A stretch of DNA of 64,000 bases, taken from assembly GCA_900538475.1 (NCBI GenBank), contig UPYT01000015.1, positions 1 through 64,000 of the forward strand. Reading direction: 5' to 3'. Each line of letters starts with the position of its first letter. The stretch's first letter is position 1. The stretch comes from an uncultured Clostridium sp. (lineage in GTDB: Bacteria > Bacillota > Clostridia > Lachnospirales > Lachnospiraceae). Below are positions 1 through 12,386 of this stretch, one piece after another. The translations under genes and the position numbers were made by a program. Below the pieces are notes generated by a model. That model did not search any database. It was not told where the DNA came from and saw only the letters and a list, made by a program, of their open reading frames with translations.

Positions 1-50
1 GACCTACACCCTTAGCAGGGGCGCCTCTTCGGCCTCTTGAGTATTTCTCC
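1..50 (-). tRNA. tRNA-Ser (anticodon GCU), 5' part only
   Basis: On the minus strand the 50 bases start with GGAGAAA (acceptor strand), then TA, a D-arm with the long class II style loop, and an anticodon stem CGCCC/GGGTG around the loop CTGCTAA, which gives anticodon GCT for AGC/AGU serine codons (anticodon at plus-strand 14-16). The variable arm, T-arm and 3' end lie beyond the left edge of the window. A consensus promoter lies just upstream at 107-135. Confidence 0.9.
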
Positions 51-106
51 GAATTCATAATTCCATATGAGTTGTCTGATTCATTTCTGTCTCAGACGCA
101 TTGACA

Positions 107-135
107 ATTATACTGGATAATGTTCTATTTGTCAA
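107..135 (-). promoter_or_regulatory. Sigma-A promoter of the tRNA-Ser gene
   Basis: Read on the minus strand, TTGACA (plus 130-135) and TATAAT (plus 107-112) are separated by exactly 17 bases. Transcription would start near 100, about 50 bases before the mature tRNA 5' end. Both hexamers match consensus perfectly, as is common for stable RNA genes. Confidence 0.8.
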
Positions 136-228
136 CTATAATTTTATCAAAATTTTTCAGTTCTTTTCAGCAGCTTTTCAAAGCCCCTTTTCAGCTTATC
201 TTTCTTTTGTTTTCATACAGACATTCCC

Positions 229-777
229 TTATTCTGCGTATTCCTTTACAGCAGTTTCATAAAGATTGTTTCCCTGGCTGTCAATCACTACGATAACCGG
301 AAAGTCCTCTACCTCCAGCTTTCTGATTGCCTCTGTCCCTAAGTCATCATAAGCCACTACCTGAGATGCCTTGATTCGCTGGGATAGCAGTGCTCCGGCT
401 CCCCCCACTGCCGCAAAATACACGCAGCTGTTGCGCACAATTGCCTCTTGTACAGCTTTCGTACGTTTTCCCTTACCAATCATTGCCCCCAGGCCTAAAT
501 CCAGCAGAGCCGGGGTATACTTATCCATACGGCTGGCTGTTGTCGGACCTGCCGATCCAATGGGACGCCCTTCCCTTGCCGGAGACGGTCCCATGTAATA
601 GATAACATTTCCCTCTAACTCAATAGGAAGAGGTTCCCCTGCATCCATGGCATCCTGCATTCTTTTATGTGCTGCATCACGCGCGGTATAGATAGTTCCT
701 GTCAAATATACATAATCTCCTGCTTTCAGGCTTTTTCTGTCTTCCAGAGATACTGGTACGTTAATTCTTCGATTCAT
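229..777 (-). CDS. fumB: Fumarate hydratase (Fe-S, class I) beta subunit
   Basis: This 182-residue protein matches the C-terminal half of class I iron-sulfur fumarases and tartrate dehydratases (Fumerase_C family), which in Clostridia and archaea is a separate subunit. The GPSPAREGRPIGSAGPTTASRMD block (residues 64-86) and the GKG motif near residue 102 are family hallmarks. It pairs with the alpha subunit encoded immediately upstream at 805-1650 with 27 bases between them, so the two are one operon. Together they would interconvert fumarate and L-malate. Tartrate dehydratase is an alternative of the same family, but the split subunits and the aspartase elsewhere in the window favour fumarase. 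The start is the only ATG before the conserved INVPVS segment. Confidence 0.88.
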   Translation of the reverse strand: MNRRINVPVSLEDRKSLKAGDYVYLTGTIYTARDAAHKRMQDAMDAGEPLPIELEGNVIYYMGPSPAREGRPIGSAGPTTASRMDKYTPALLDLGLGAMIGKGKRTKAVQEAIVRNSCVYFAAVGGAGALLSQRIKASQVVAYDDLGTEAIRKLEVEDFPVIVVIDSQGNNLYETAVKEYAE

Positions 778-804
778 ATGCTTCTACCTTCCTTTCCCTC
801 TTTC

Positions 805-1650
805 TTAAATCACCCGGTGCACATGTCTGTTTACATGACAGCAAATATTTACTGCAACCGGAAGACCTGCAATATGGGTTGGATATGTTTCAATATTTAC
901 AGCAAAAGCTGTTACTGTTCCGCCCAGACCTCCTGGCCCAATTCCCAGTCCATTGATTTTTTCCAGCATTTCTTTTTCCAGCTCTCGGACATAAGGAACC
1001 GGAGACTCCTCCTTCAGATTTCTTGTCAGGGCATGTTTTGCCATAAGAGCACATTTTTCAAACGTACCTCCAATTCCCACACCGATCACCATAGGCGGGC
1101 AGGCATTGGGGCCTGCATCTCTTACAGCCGTTAAAATAGCCTCCTTTACCCCCTCAATTCCATCTGCCGGCTTCAGCATAAATACACGGCTCATATTTTC
1201 GCTCCCGAATCCTTTGGGTGCCAGAGTGATTTCAACTTGATCCCCCTCTGTAATTTCATAATGAATAACAGCTGGAGTATTGTCCTTTGTATTTTCCCGA
1301 TAAATTGGATCATTAACTACAGATTTTCTGAGAAATCCATTGACATAGCCATTGCGCACACCCTCATTGATAGCTTCTGTCAGACTTCCGCCTTCAAAAT
1401 GGACATCCTGCCCTGCTTTTACAAAAACCACAGCCATTCCGGTATCCTGGCAAATAGGAATCATCTCATCTCCGGCAATCTGAAGATTTTCCTGGAGCTG
1501 ACTGAGAATCTGGCGGCCAAGGGGAGATTTCTCATTCTCTGCCGCACAGCCCAGGCACTCCTTCATATCTTCTGACAAAAAATGATTGGCTTCTATGCAC
1601 ATTTCCTCAATGGCTTTGGAAATTACACCTGTATCAATGGTTCTTAACAT
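805..1650 (-). CDS. fumA: Fumarate hydratase (Fe-S, class I) alpha subunit
   Basis: This 281-residue protein matches the N-terminal catalytic half of class I fumarases (Fumerase family). Cysteines that could hold the 4Fe-4S cluster lie in PICQDTGM (about residue 67), in GPNACPPMVIGVGIGG (about residue 185) and in FEKCALMAKHAL (about residue 205), where the family places them. It acts with the beta subunit encoded just downstream as an oxygen-sensitive hydratase of fumarate to malate. An AGGGAAAATAT ribosome-binding region precedes the ATG. The gene follows gyrA on the same strand but is separated from it by a strong hairpin terminator at 1719-1746, so it probably has its own promoter. Confidence 0.9.
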   Translation of the reverse strand: MLRTIDTGVISKAIEEMCIEANHFLSEDMKECLGCAAENEKSPLGRQILSQLQENLQIAGDEMIPICQDTGMAVVFVKAGQDVHFEGGSLTEAINEGVRNGYVNGFLRKSVVNDPIYRENTKDNTPAVIHYEITEGDQVEITLAPKGFGSENMSRVFMLKPADGIEGVKEAILTAVRDAGPNACPPMVIGVGIGGTFEKCALMAKHALTRNLKEESPVPYVRELEKEMLEKINGLGIGPGGLGGTVTAFAVNIETYPTHIAGLPVAVNICCHVNRHVHRVI

Positions 1651-1718
1651 ATATTTTCCCTCCGAAATTCCCCTTTATGATTTTTTTTATTCCTGTCTGC
1701 AAATCTGCTTCTACCAGA

Positions 1719-1746
1719 AACAGCCCGGCAAAACCGGGCTGTTTTG
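1719..1746 (-). terminator. Intrinsic terminator after gyrA
   Basis: Perfect stem AACAGCCCGG / CCGGGCTGTT with a short AAAA-containing loop and T-rich flanks on both sides. It lies 47 bases after the gyrA stop codon. Confidence 0.8.
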
Positions 1747-1792
1747 ATGCGTGCCTGGCCGTCTCAGAAAGTCAGCCGTATATCAAAATTGA

Positions 1793-4318
1793 TTATTCGT
1801 TTTCTATACTGTTTTCCTCCGGCTCTTCCTCCAGATGCAGCTCCTCAATACCGTCTCCCTCTGATTTCTTTCCGTCATCTCTTACCTTGGCAATGCTGGC
1901 CACGCGAATATCAGAATCCTGATCCACGTTCATAAGCTTTACGCCAGAGGTATTTCTTCCAATTACGGAAATATCATCTACGGAAATCCGGATCACAACG
2001 CCTTCTGTTGTAATCATCATAATATCATGATCATCATGAACCAGCTTGGCACCGATCAGATCTCCTGTTTTTTCCGTGATCCGATAGCAGAGTACGCCCT
2101 TTCCGCCCCTGTTCTGAGCCGTAAACTCCTCAATCGGAGTCCGCTTGCCCATTCCATAGGCAGAAACAACCAGAAGACTTTCTCCCTGCGTATGCATCTG
2201 CATCGCAACAACCTGATCGTCTTCGTTCAGCTTCATACCGATCACGCCCATCGATACGCGGCCGGTTACGCGAACGTCGGTTTCATGGAAACGGATACAC
2301 TGCCCCTTTTGCGTTACCAGGAAAATATCCTTGGTATCGTCTGTTACCTTTACCTCGATCAGTTCATCATTTTCACGCAGCACAATAGCCTGAAGTCCGT
2401 TTTTGCGGACATTTCCATATTCCCTTAGTGGTGTTTTCTTCACCATTCCGTCCTTAGTTGCCATAAACAGATAATCTGACTCCTGATATTCCTTCATAGG
2501 AATAATAGCCGTGATCTTCTCACCCGGCTGCAGCTGAATCAGATTCACAATTGCCGTTCCTCTGGCTGTGCGGCTTCCCTCCGGAATTGCATAAGCCTTC
2601 AGACGGTATACCCGTCCCTTGTTAGTAAAGAACATGATATAATTATGGGTCTTTGTCAGGATCAGATCTTCAATGTAATCCTCATCAATGGTCTGCATTC
2701 CTTTAATTCCCTTGCCGCCCCGGTTCTGGCTCTTAAAGTTGTCTACGCTCATTCTCTTAATGTAGCCCAGCTTTGTCATTGCCACAATGGTATTTTCATT
2801 GGGAATCAGATCCTCCATGGACATATCAAATTCGTCAAATCCGATCGATGTTTTTCTGTCATCTCCGTATTTTCCGGAAATCACTGTGATCTCTTCTTTA
2901 ATCACGCCCAGAAGCTTCTTCTCATCTGCCAGAATTGCCTTTAACTCGCTGATCTTTTCCATCAGCTCCTGATATTCATTTTCCAGCTTCTCCCGTTCCA
3001 GACCTGTCAGAGCCCGCAGACGCATATCTACGATTGCCTGAGCCTGAGCATCGCTCAGACCAAACCGTTCTGTCAGCTGAAGCTTTGCAGACTGCACATT
3101 GGCAGATCCGCGGATAATCCGGATAACCTCGTCAATATGATCCAGTGCGATCAGCAGGCCTTCCAAAATATGCGCCCGCTCCTCTGCCTTATTCAAATCA
3201 TATCTGGTTCTTCTTGTAACAACCTCTTCCTGATGCTTCAGATAATATTTCAGCATATCCAGAAGATTGAGGATCTTCGGCTCATTATTTACAAGAGCCA
3301 GCATAATCACGCCAAAGGTATCCTGAAGCTGCGTATGCTTTAACAGCTGGTTCAGAACCACATTGGCATTTACATCGCGGCGCAGCTCAATTACAATCCG
3401 CATACCCTGGCGATCTGATTCATCTCTCAGATCGGTAATTCCGTCTACCCGCTTCTCCTTTACCAGATCTGCTATTTTTTCGATCAGGCGCGCCTTGTTT
3501 ACCAGATAAGGAAGCTCTGTCACAATGATTCTGCTCTTTCCGTTGGGAAGAGTCTCAATATCAGACACAGCCCGCACACGGATTTTTCCGCGACCGGTTC
3601 TGTATGCCTCATCAATGCCCGCCTTTCCAAGAATTGTTGCTCCTGTGGGGAAATCCGGCCCCTTTACAATGTCAAGAATCTCCTCCATTGTAGTTTCACG
3701 GTCTTCCTCAATCCGGTTATCAATGATCTTTACCACAGCGCTGATAACCTCACGCAGATTGTGAGGCGGAATATTTGTGGCCATACCAACAGCAATTCCG
3801 GTAGTTCCATTTACCAGAAGGTTTGGGAAACGGGAAGGAAGAACGGTAGGCTCCTTCTCTGTCTCATCAAAGTTTGGAGCAAAATCTACGGTATCCTTGT
3901 TAATGTCTGCAAGCATTTCCATGGAAATCTTACTCAGTCTTGCCTCTGTATAACGCATGGCTGCAGCGCCGTCTCCGTCTACAGAACCGAAGTTTCCATG
4001 GCCGTCTACCAGCGGATACCGGGTAGACCATTCCTGAGCCATATTGACCAGGGCTCCGTAAATAGAGCTGTCTCCATGGGGATGGTATTTACCCATGGTA
4101 TCGCCCACAATACGAGCGCACTTCCGGTGAGGCTTATCCGGCCCGTTGTTCAGCTCGATCATAGAAAACAGCACTCGTCTCTGAACAGGCTTTAAACCAT
4201 CGCGCACATCAGGAAGTGCCCGGGCGGCAATTACGCTCATGGCATAATCGATATATGATTTTTCCATGGTTGACTTCAAATCAATATCGTGAACTTTATC
4301 AAAAATATTTGGTTCCAT
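1793..4318 (-). CDS. gyrA: DNA gyrase subunit A
   Basis: GyrA cuts and religates DNA as the A2B2 gyrase complex. The 841-residue protein has the usual N-terminal DKVHDIDL segment, the winged-helix region with RYTEARL containing the active-site tyrosine, and a C-terminal beta-pinwheel with QNRGGKG (GyrA-box type) repeats. The start at 4318 (MEPNIF) is chosen because AAGGAG sits 8 bases upstream and the protein aligns from there; a longer in-frame reading to 4384 only extends into gyrB. The quinolone-determining region reads HGDSSIYG, giving Ser84 and Gly88 where many Gram-positive enzymes have an acidic residue at 88. It follows gyrB by 16 bases and is co-transcribed. Confidence 0.97.
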   Translation of the reverse strand: MEPNIFDKVHDIDLKSTMEKSYIDYAMSVIAARALPDVRDGLKPVQRRVLFSMIELNNGPDKPHRKCARIVGDTMGKYHPHGDSSIYGALVNMAQEWSTRYPLVDGHGNFGSVDGDGAAAMRYTEARLSKISMEMLADINKDTVDFAPNFDETEKEPTVLPSRFPNLLVNGTTGIAVGMATNIPPHNLREVISAVVKIIDNRIEEDRETTMEEILDIVKGPDFPTGATILGKAGIDEAYRTGRGKIRVRAVSDIETLPNGKSRIIVTELPYLVNKARLIEKIADLVKEKRVDGITDLRDESDRQGMRIVIELRRDVNANVVLNQLLKHTQLQDTFGVIMLALVNNEPKILNLLDMLKYYLKHQEEVVTRRTRYDLNKAEERAHILEGLLIALDHIDEVIRIIRGSANVQSAKLQLTERFGLSDAQAQAIVDMRLRALTGLEREKLENEYQELMEKISELKAILADEKKLLGVIKEEITVISGKYGDDRKTSIGFDEFDMSMEDLIPNENTIVAMTKLGYIKRMSVDNFKSQNRGGKGIKGMQTIDEDYIEDLILTKTHNYIMFFTNKGRVYRLKAYAIPEGSRTARGTAIVNLIQLQPGEKITAIIPMKEYQESDYLFMATKDGMVKKTPLREYGNVRKNGLQAIVLRENDELIEVKVTDDTKDIFLVTQKGQCIRFHETDVRVTGRVSMGVIGMKLNEDDQVVAMQMHTQGESLLVVSAYGMGKRTPIEEFTAQNRGGKGVLCYRITEKTGDLIGAKLVHDDHDIMMITTEGVVIRISVDDISVIGRNTSGVKLMNVDQDSDIRVASIAKVRDDGKKSEGDGIEELHLEEEPEENSIENE

Positions 4319-4334
4319 AATTTTCTCCTTACAA

Positions 4335-7452
<3,118 letters not shown>

Positions 7453-7456
<4 letters not shown>

Positions 7457-7662
7457 AATGTTATCTGGATCGTCTCTCCCTGAAAGAGTACTTCATCTCC
7501 GTCACGGAGCTTTTTGCCCCGCTGATATTCCACCTGGCCGTTGACCTTTACCAGTCCCTCTTCAATAGCATACTTGGCATCTACGCCGGACTCTACCAGT
7601 CCGGCTGCCTTCAGTGCCTGTCCAAGCTTAATGTATTCATCTCTTAACTTAATAATTTCCAT
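7453..7662 (-). CDS. yaaA: S4-domain RNA-binding protein YaaA/RlbA
   Basis: This 69-residue protein is a single S4 domain: LGQALKAAGLVESGVDAKYAI followed by VKVNGQ and GKKLRDGDEV. Such genes lie between dnaN and recF in most Firmicutes; a role in ribosome assembly has been proposed for the Bacillus homologue. It starts 15 bases after the dnaN stop codon and overlaps recF by 4 bases. Confidence 0.92.
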
Positions 7663-7677
7663 TTTTCACTCCTGTTT

Positions 7678-8793
7678 TCAACCTTCATTAATAAAGTTTA
7701 CCGGAAGGATCAGATAAATATAGGTTCCCTCTTCGTCCTTAATAAAGCAGGGGGATTTAGGATTCATCATATACAGCTCCACTTCCTCGTCATCGATCAC
7801 CCGAAGGGCATCCAGAAGGAATTTGGGGTTAAATGCAATCATAATATCTTTTCCTGCTTTATAGGCAGACACATCAGCATTCATGGAACCGATGGTGGAT
7901 CTTACCTTCAGGTTTACATTGCTGTCCTCTACATTCAAAATGATCGGTTTTCTGTCGCTGTCCCGGATCAAAATCATGGATCGATCAATGCTGTCCATAA
8001 ATTCCCGCTTATTTACTTTAACCCGTGTTTCATAATCACTGGAAAGCATGTGATCGATCTTGAAGTATTCTCCATCGATCAGCCGGGATACCACCATAGT
8101 GTCGTCAAACTCAAATAGGATATGATTTTTGCTGAAAAAGATCTGAACCTCTTTTTCATTATCTCCGCCTAAAATTTTACTGATCTCAGACAAGGTTTTT
8201 CCCGGAACGATCACCTTGTGGCTTTCATAGCTTTCCTTCAAAGCAATGTTGCGGATAGAAATTCGGTGTCCGTCTAAAGAAACCACTTTTAAAATATTTT
8301 CCTTTACCTCTAAGAGCTCACCAGCCATCATTTTGTTGCTGTCATTTGGTGAAATAGAAAAGATGGTCTGTCTGATTGCTTCTTTTAAGGTAAACTGGGA
8401 CAGAGTAATATACTGATCCCGTTCAATATAAGGCAGATAGGAAAATTCCTCCCCATCTCTTCCAAGAATATTAAACAGGGCACTTTCACACTGAATGGTA
8501 GTATTAAACTTGTTATCAGAAGTAATGATTACCGGAGCTTCTCCATCCGGCAGTTTGCGGATAATTTCATAAAACAGTTTTGCATCAAGAGCAATTTTAC
8601 CCCGTTCCAGAATGGATCCCTCTACTTTTGTTTCAATGCCAAGTTCCATATCATTGCCTGTCAGCTTGATCTGGTCTGCATCTGCATCGATCAGAATACA
8701 TTCCAGGATCGACATGGTGGTCTTAGCGGGGATCGCTTTGGATACAATGCTGATACCGTTTAATAATGCGCTTTTCTGAAACTGGAGCTTCAT
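7678..8793 (-). CDS. dnaN: DNA polymerase III beta sliding clamp
   Basis: This 371-residue protein is the processivity clamp. It shows the three repeated clamp domains, including the start MKLQFQKSALLNG, the central LDAKLFYEIIRKLP and the C-terminal YLILPV tail typical of DnaN. The start at 8793 is preferred over the in-frame start at 8838 because GGAAG precedes it and homologues begin there. The upstream leader holds the downstream half of the origin. Confidence 0.97.
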   Translation of the reverse strand: MKLQFQKSALLNGISIVSKAIPAKTTMSILECILIDADADQIKLTGNDMELGIETKVEGSILERGKIALDAKLFYEIIRKLPDGEAPVIITSDNKFNTTIQCESALFNILGRDGEEFSYLPYIERDQYITLSQFTLKEAIRQTIFSISPNDSNKMMAGELLEVKENILKVVSLDGHRISIRNIALKESYESHKVIVPGKTLSEISKILGGDNEKEVQIFFSKNHILFEFDDTMVVSRLIDGEYFKIDHMLSSDYETRVKVNKREFMDSIDRSMILIRDSDRKPIILNVEDSNVNLKVRSTIGSMNADVSAYKAGKDIMIAFNPKFLLDALRVIDDEEVELYMMNPKSPCFIKDEEGTYIYLILPVNFINEG

Positions 8794-9092
8794 GTTGATA
8801 ACTTCCTTTCTGTCTGTTGGTGGTGCTTTATAAAGCAATATATAATTAAATTTCGTCGTAATCGTAGTAGGGGCTGTGGGTATGTGTAAAAACCGTTTTT
8901 CCCTTGAAGATCAAGGCTTCAGGTCCGTTTATAAGTATGTTGATAACTCTTGGGAAGTCTGGGTAATTCTGGTGGATTATCCACAGAGCTGATTTCCAGC
9001 GAGGTTTACATAAAAAACGTGATCGATCTGTTCCACAGGGTATCCACAGCTTATACCCTGGTTATCCACAGAAAAATGTGCATAACTACTAA
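8794..9092. other. oriC, dnaA-dnaN half (DnaA boxes, AT-rich region)
   Basis: The gap between dnaA and dnaN holds perfect DnaA boxes TTATCCACA at 8977-8985 and 9062-9070, a variant TATCCACA at 9041-9048, and TGTGCATAA at 9077-9085. Closer to dnaN there is TGTGGGTAT (8875-8883), a G-rich cluster, a run of three-base steps TCG TCG TAA TCG TAG TAG (8853-8870), and then an AT-rich stretch (8826-8852) with the palindrome TGCTTTATAAAGCA. This order resembles the basal unwinding element of Bacillus subtilis oriC (DnaA boxes, GC cluster, DnaA-trios, unwinding site next to dnaN). The boxes are seen; the unwinding assignment is inferred. Confidence 0.85.
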
Positions 9093-10472
9093 TTATTGTG
9101 GATTAATCTTCTTTTTTAGTATATCTATTGTGTTTTGCAGGGTCGGATTGCCTTCCAGATCAGCTGCAATTTTATCAATTCCATGAAGAATTGTAGTGTG
9201 ATCCCGGCCGCCTAAGGATTTTCCGATGTTCTGAAGTCCTGTATCCGTCATATTCCGGCAGAGATACATGGCAATCTGGCGCGGATATACAATTTCCTTG
9301 TTCCGACGCTGGGAAATAATATCCAGCGGAGTCAGGTTAAAGTGATCGGCAACTACTTCAATAATAAATTCCGGAGTAACCTCCTTCTTGTCACCAGGGG
9401 CAATAATATCCTTTAAGGCCTTTTCTGCCAGTGCAATATTGATTTCCCGGTTTTTTTCCAGCTTGGACAGCGCCACGATTTTCGTAAGGGCTCCCTCCAG
9501 CTCACGAATATTGGACTTAATATTGGTAGCAATATATTTGATGACCTCGTTATCAATATTATATCCTTCCATTTCCTCCTTTTTACGGAGAATTGCCATA
9601 CGGGTTTCATAGTCCGGGGACTGGATATCCACAGTAAGACCCCATTCGAAGCGGGAACGAAGCCGCTCTTCCAGAGTTTCAATCTCCTTGGGCGGTTTAT
9701 CAGAGGAAATAATAATCTGTTTTTTCGCTTCGTGGAGGGCGTTAAAAGTATGGAAAAATTCTTCCTGAGTACTTTCCTTACCAATAATAAACTGAATATC
9801 ATCGATCAAAAGTACATCATTATTTCTGTACTTTTCCCGGAATTCTGTGGTGGAAATGTTGTTTTTATTTCGAATTGCATCGATCAGCTCATTGGTAAAT
9901 TTCTCCGAAGTAACATATAAAATCTTGGCTTTCGGATTGTTTTTCAGAATAAAATTGGCAATGGACTGCATCAGGTGAGTTTTTCCCAAACCTACGCCGC
10001 CGTAGATAAACAGCGGATTGTAAATTTCACCGGGAGATTCCGCAACAGCCAGGGAAGCTGCATGGGCCAGGTTGTTGTTGGCGCCGACTACAAAGGAATC
10101 AAAGGTATATTTGGGATTTAAGTTGGCATTTTGCAGGGTAACGGGGCTGACCGCGTTTGGCGTAGCATTGATCAGCTGATTATCGGAAACGCTGTCTCTG
10201 ATAATTTCGTCCTCAACAATAAATTCCACGTTGTCACAGCGGATGCCTGTTACTTCTTCAATAGATACCTTCAGCATGACGCTGTATTTTTTCTTAATAT
10301 AGCCAAGAAAATTGGCGTCGGGAACGATGATCTGAATAATATTCCCTGGCTGCTTAAGAGAATAGATCTCAAGCGGAAGCAGCCAGGTCTGAAAAGAAAC
10401 GTTGGATATCTCATATTCGTTTTTTAAATAGAGTAAAATTTCGTCCCATTTTTCTTTTAGTGTTTCTAACAT
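9093..10472 (-). CDS. dnaA: Chromosomal replication initiator DnaA
   Basis: The 459-residue AAA+ initiator has an N-terminal interaction domain (residues 1-80), a variable linker, Walker A GGVGLGKTH (about 158-166), Walker B VLLIDDIQF, and a C-terminal DnaA-box-binding domain with the signature GGRDHTTILHG (about 420-430). The ATG follows AGGAGACAAAGGT. The gene is flanked on both sides by DnaA boxes, which allows autoregulation and origin function. Confidence 0.98.
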   Translation of the reverse strand: MLETLKEKWDEILLYLKNEYEISNVSFQTWLLPLEIYSLKQPGNIIQIIVPDANFLGYIKKKYSVMLKVSIEEVTGIRCDNVEFIVEDEIIRDSVSDNQLINATPNAVSPVTLQNANLNPKYTFDSFVVGANNNLAHAASLAVAESPGEIYNPLFIYGGVGLGKTHLMQSIANFILKNNPKAKILYVTSEKFTNELIDAIRNKNNISTTEFREKYRNNDVLLIDDIQFIIGKESTQEEFFHTFNALHEAKKQIIISSDKPPKEIETLEERLRSRFEWGLTVDIQSPDYETRMAILRKKEEMEGYNIDNEVIKYIATNIKSNIRELEGALTKIVALSKLEKNREINIALAEKALKDIIAPGDKKEVTPEFIIEVVADHFNLTPLDIISQRRNKEIVYPRQIAMYLCRNMTDTGLQNIGKSLGGRDHTTILHGIDKIAADLEGNPTLQNTIDILKKKINPQ

Positions 10473-10567
10473 ACCTTTGTCTCCTAATCTTTTTCAGGTG
10501 GTATTCACAGTTATTGTGGATATTCCGCAGAAATTTGTGGATACGCAAATAAACCCAATCTAAAACC

Positions 10568-10596
10568 ATTGTATAACAAAACGGCCATTTTTTCAA
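10568..10596 (-). promoter_or_regulatory. Predicted dnaA promoter
   Basis: On the minus strand TTGAAA (plus 10591-10596) and TACAAT (plus 10568-10573) are 17 bases apart, about 95 bases before the dnaA start. The spacer is one arm of a long inverted repeat (10577-10624), and DnaA boxes lie on both sides. Confidence 0.6.
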
Positions 10597-10624
10597 CGAA
10601 AAACGAAAAAATATGGCCGTTTTG
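10577..10624 (-). terminator. Long inverted repeat between the P1 peptidase gene and dnaA
   Basis: Arms CAAAACGGCCAT...TTTTC and GAAAA...ATGGCCGTTTTG pair almost perfectly around a 10-base loop. It lies about 50 bases after the stop of the peptidase gene at 10677 and could terminate it in either direction. It also overlaps the predicted dnaA promoter, so an operator role is possible. Confidence 0.5.
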
Positions 10625-10676
10625 GTGAAATTATCAACATGGTTATCCACAAACTGTGGATAAGTTATCTACAATA

Positions 10677-11681
10677 TCAACAGGCTCTCTGGATAGCTTC
10701 TGCCATAATTTGGGCAGCCAGTGTGCCGGCCATGTTGATATCTGCCGGAACGTCTCCGGTGGAAACTGCATAAATGGAATCTCCGTCCGCCATGGTTGCA
10801 ACCGGGTTAATGCATCGGGCATAGGCGCACCGTGTCATGGATGCGATTTTGCTTAACTGGGCTTTTGAGAATTTTCCATTGGTAATGATTGCTCCGATGG
10901 TGGTATTGGATGAGGTAAGCTCTGTTTCTCCAGTAAAGAGATCCGTCTGCTGGCTGAAGCGGTACAGTTCCTCGCAGGTATCGCTGAAATGTTTTCTTTC
11001 CGGATCCAAAAGACCTGCAATTTTTTGCCCGGTTTCCGGATTGAAAATATCACCCAGGGCGTTTAACACTACAACAGCAGCCATTTTTAAGCTGCCAACA
11101 GATACGGCGCAGATGCCGATCCCTGATTTCATGGAACGCTCCATGCCGCAGATTTTTCCGACAGAGGCTCCGCAGCCTGCTCCGATGCTGCCGCAGAGGC
11201 TTTTGTTAAAGTCAGCTGCGCAGGAAAAGGTTTCCTGCAGAGAGGAGACATTTTTGATCCAGTCTTCTGCCTTAACACAGGCCTCGTAGCCCATGGCTGC
11301 ATCGGGGCGGATATCGGCCCGGCCCATTCCCAGATCGTAAATACAGGACTGGCAGACCAGAGGAACATTGGCAAAGCCTGTAGGATAGCCCATACCGTGT
11401 TCTTCCAGGTAGCGCATAACCCCGTCGCCTGCAGCCAGACCAAAGGCAGAGCCTCCGGAAAGAACGATGGCATTCAAGGGATTATCCGCGGTGACAGGAG
11501 AGGCCAGGGGCGTTTCCCGTGAGGCAGGTCCGCCTCCGCTGATATCTACGCCGGCAGTTGCGCCCTGATCGAAGATCAGAACCGTAACGCCGGTTTTTGC
11601 TTCTTCATTCTCTGCATGGCCGATGCGAAGACCGGGGACGTCCGTAATGGGAATTTCCCTGACAAAGGATGATGGTTTCAT
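10677..11681 (-). CDS. P1 family peptidase (DmpA/BapA-like, MEROPS S58)
   Basis: Family members are N-terminal-nucleophile aminopeptidases that cut themselves into two chains before a Ser or Thr. The 334-residue protein has the family start ITDVPGLRIGHAE, the glycine-rich ISGGGPASRET and LSGGSAFGLAAGDGV blocks, GSIGAGCGASVGK (about residue 167), and SSNTTIGAIITN (about 257-268), whose Asn259-Thr260 is the likely self-cleavage site and nucleophile. The physiological substrate is unknown; characterised relatives act on D-amino-acid esters or beta-peptides. It lies in the same direction as dnaA but behind a hairpin. Its stop codon abuts the DnaA box cluster. Confidence 0.85.
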   Translation of the reverse strand: MKPSSFVREIPITDVPGLRIGHAENEEAKTGVTVLIFDQGATAGVDISGGGPASRETPLASPVTADNPLNAIVLSGGSAFGLAAGDGVMRYLEEHGMGYPTGFANVPLVCQSCIYDLGMGRADIRPDAAMGYEACVKAEDWIKNVSSLQETFSCAADFNKSLCGSIGAGCGASVGKICGMERSMKSGIGICAVSVGSLKMAAVVVLNALGDIFNPETGQKIAGLLDPERKHFSDTCEELYRFSQQTDLFTGETELTSSNTTIGAIITNGKFSKAQLSKIASMTRCAYARCINPVATMADGDSIYAVSTGDVPADINMAGTLAAQIMAEAIQRAC

Positions 11682-11735
11682 AAATGAGTTCCTCCTGTTG
11701 TTTGAATTCTATTCCTTCAAATTTATCACAGTTAT

Positions 11736-12386
11736 TTATCGCTTCAATGCCGCTGCCAGAGTCCTGCTGACTGCGCTTCCGAGAACCGTGCACGCCGCAG
11801 CTTCAATGGCGCCCTGGATTCCAACAAACAAAATAACGAAAATCAGCGGATTGGATGCGCCGAGAGATGCAGCAAGTCCCTGAACATAATCAGTATTGTA
11901 GAAGAAAAGGATCAGAGAGCTCATAAAAAGTACAGTGTTTAAAAGCGGGCAGGCCAGACAGGCAATAAAATAAGAAGCATTTTTAAATCGCGGTCTGAGA
12001 GCTGCAAAGATCAGCCCGCAGAGCCATCCCTCCAGAACACGGGGAACCAGGCAGGTAAATGCCAGAGCGAGTGGATTGATGGAAAGCAGCATGGAGCTGA
12101 ACGGACTGCCGCCGGTCATAGCTGTGATCAGGCTGGTAATACCGAATGCCAGACCGCAGACGGCTCCGGCCAGAGGCCCCATAAGGACAGCGCCTACAGC
12201 CACAGGAACCGTAAGAAACGTAATGGTCAGTCCCGGAGTCCGAAGATAGCCAAGAGGCGAGAAGGCCATGACAAAGATAATGGATATCATCAGCGCAAGC
12301 TGAACCATACGCTTCGTCTTTGCCTGGTGAGCCAGGTTCTGTGAGGGGATACGGGAATTCATTGGTGTTGAAAGTCTTGCATTCAT
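11736..12386 (-). CDS. ECF transporter S component (membrane substrate-binding subunit)
   Basis: The 216-residue protein has about six hydrophobic segments starting near residue 27 (LALMISIIFVMAFSPLGYL). Features such as ITFLTVPVAVGAVLMGPLAGAV and INPLALAFTCLVPRVLEG match the PF12822/COG4684 group of energy-coupling-factor vitamin transporters. It would bind a vitamin-like substrate and use shared EcfAAT subunits encoded elsewhere. Some relatives are assigned to pantothenate, but the substrate cannot be read from this sequence. The start at 12386 is supported by AAAGGAGAACAAAG. The mRNA leader is about 320 bases long, which suggests leader regulation. A peptidase gene follows 54 bases downstream. 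Confidence 0.8.
   Translation of the reverse strand: MNARLSTPMNSRIPSQNLAHQAKTKRMVQLALMISIIFVMAFSPLGYLRTPGLTITFLTVPVAVGAVLMGPLAGAVCGLAFGITSLITAMTGGSPFSSMLLSINPLALAFTCLVPRVLEGWLCGLIFAALRPRFKNASYFIACLACPLLNTVLFMSSLILFFYNTDYVQGLAASLGASNPLIFVILFVGIQGAIEAAACTVLGSAVSRTLAAALKR

Larger units (their letters stand above)
10485..10676. other. oriC, upstream half: DnaA box cluster before dnaA
   Basis: Upstream of dnaA are TTATCCACA at 10643-10651, TGTGGATAA at 10655-10663, and near-matches TTATCTACA (10665-10673), TGTGGATAC (10536-10544) and TGTGGATAT (10515-10523). The tight cluster 10643-10673 has boxes in both orientations. With the 8.8-9.1 kb cluster this makes a bipartite origin, as in Bacillus. Confidence 0.85.
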
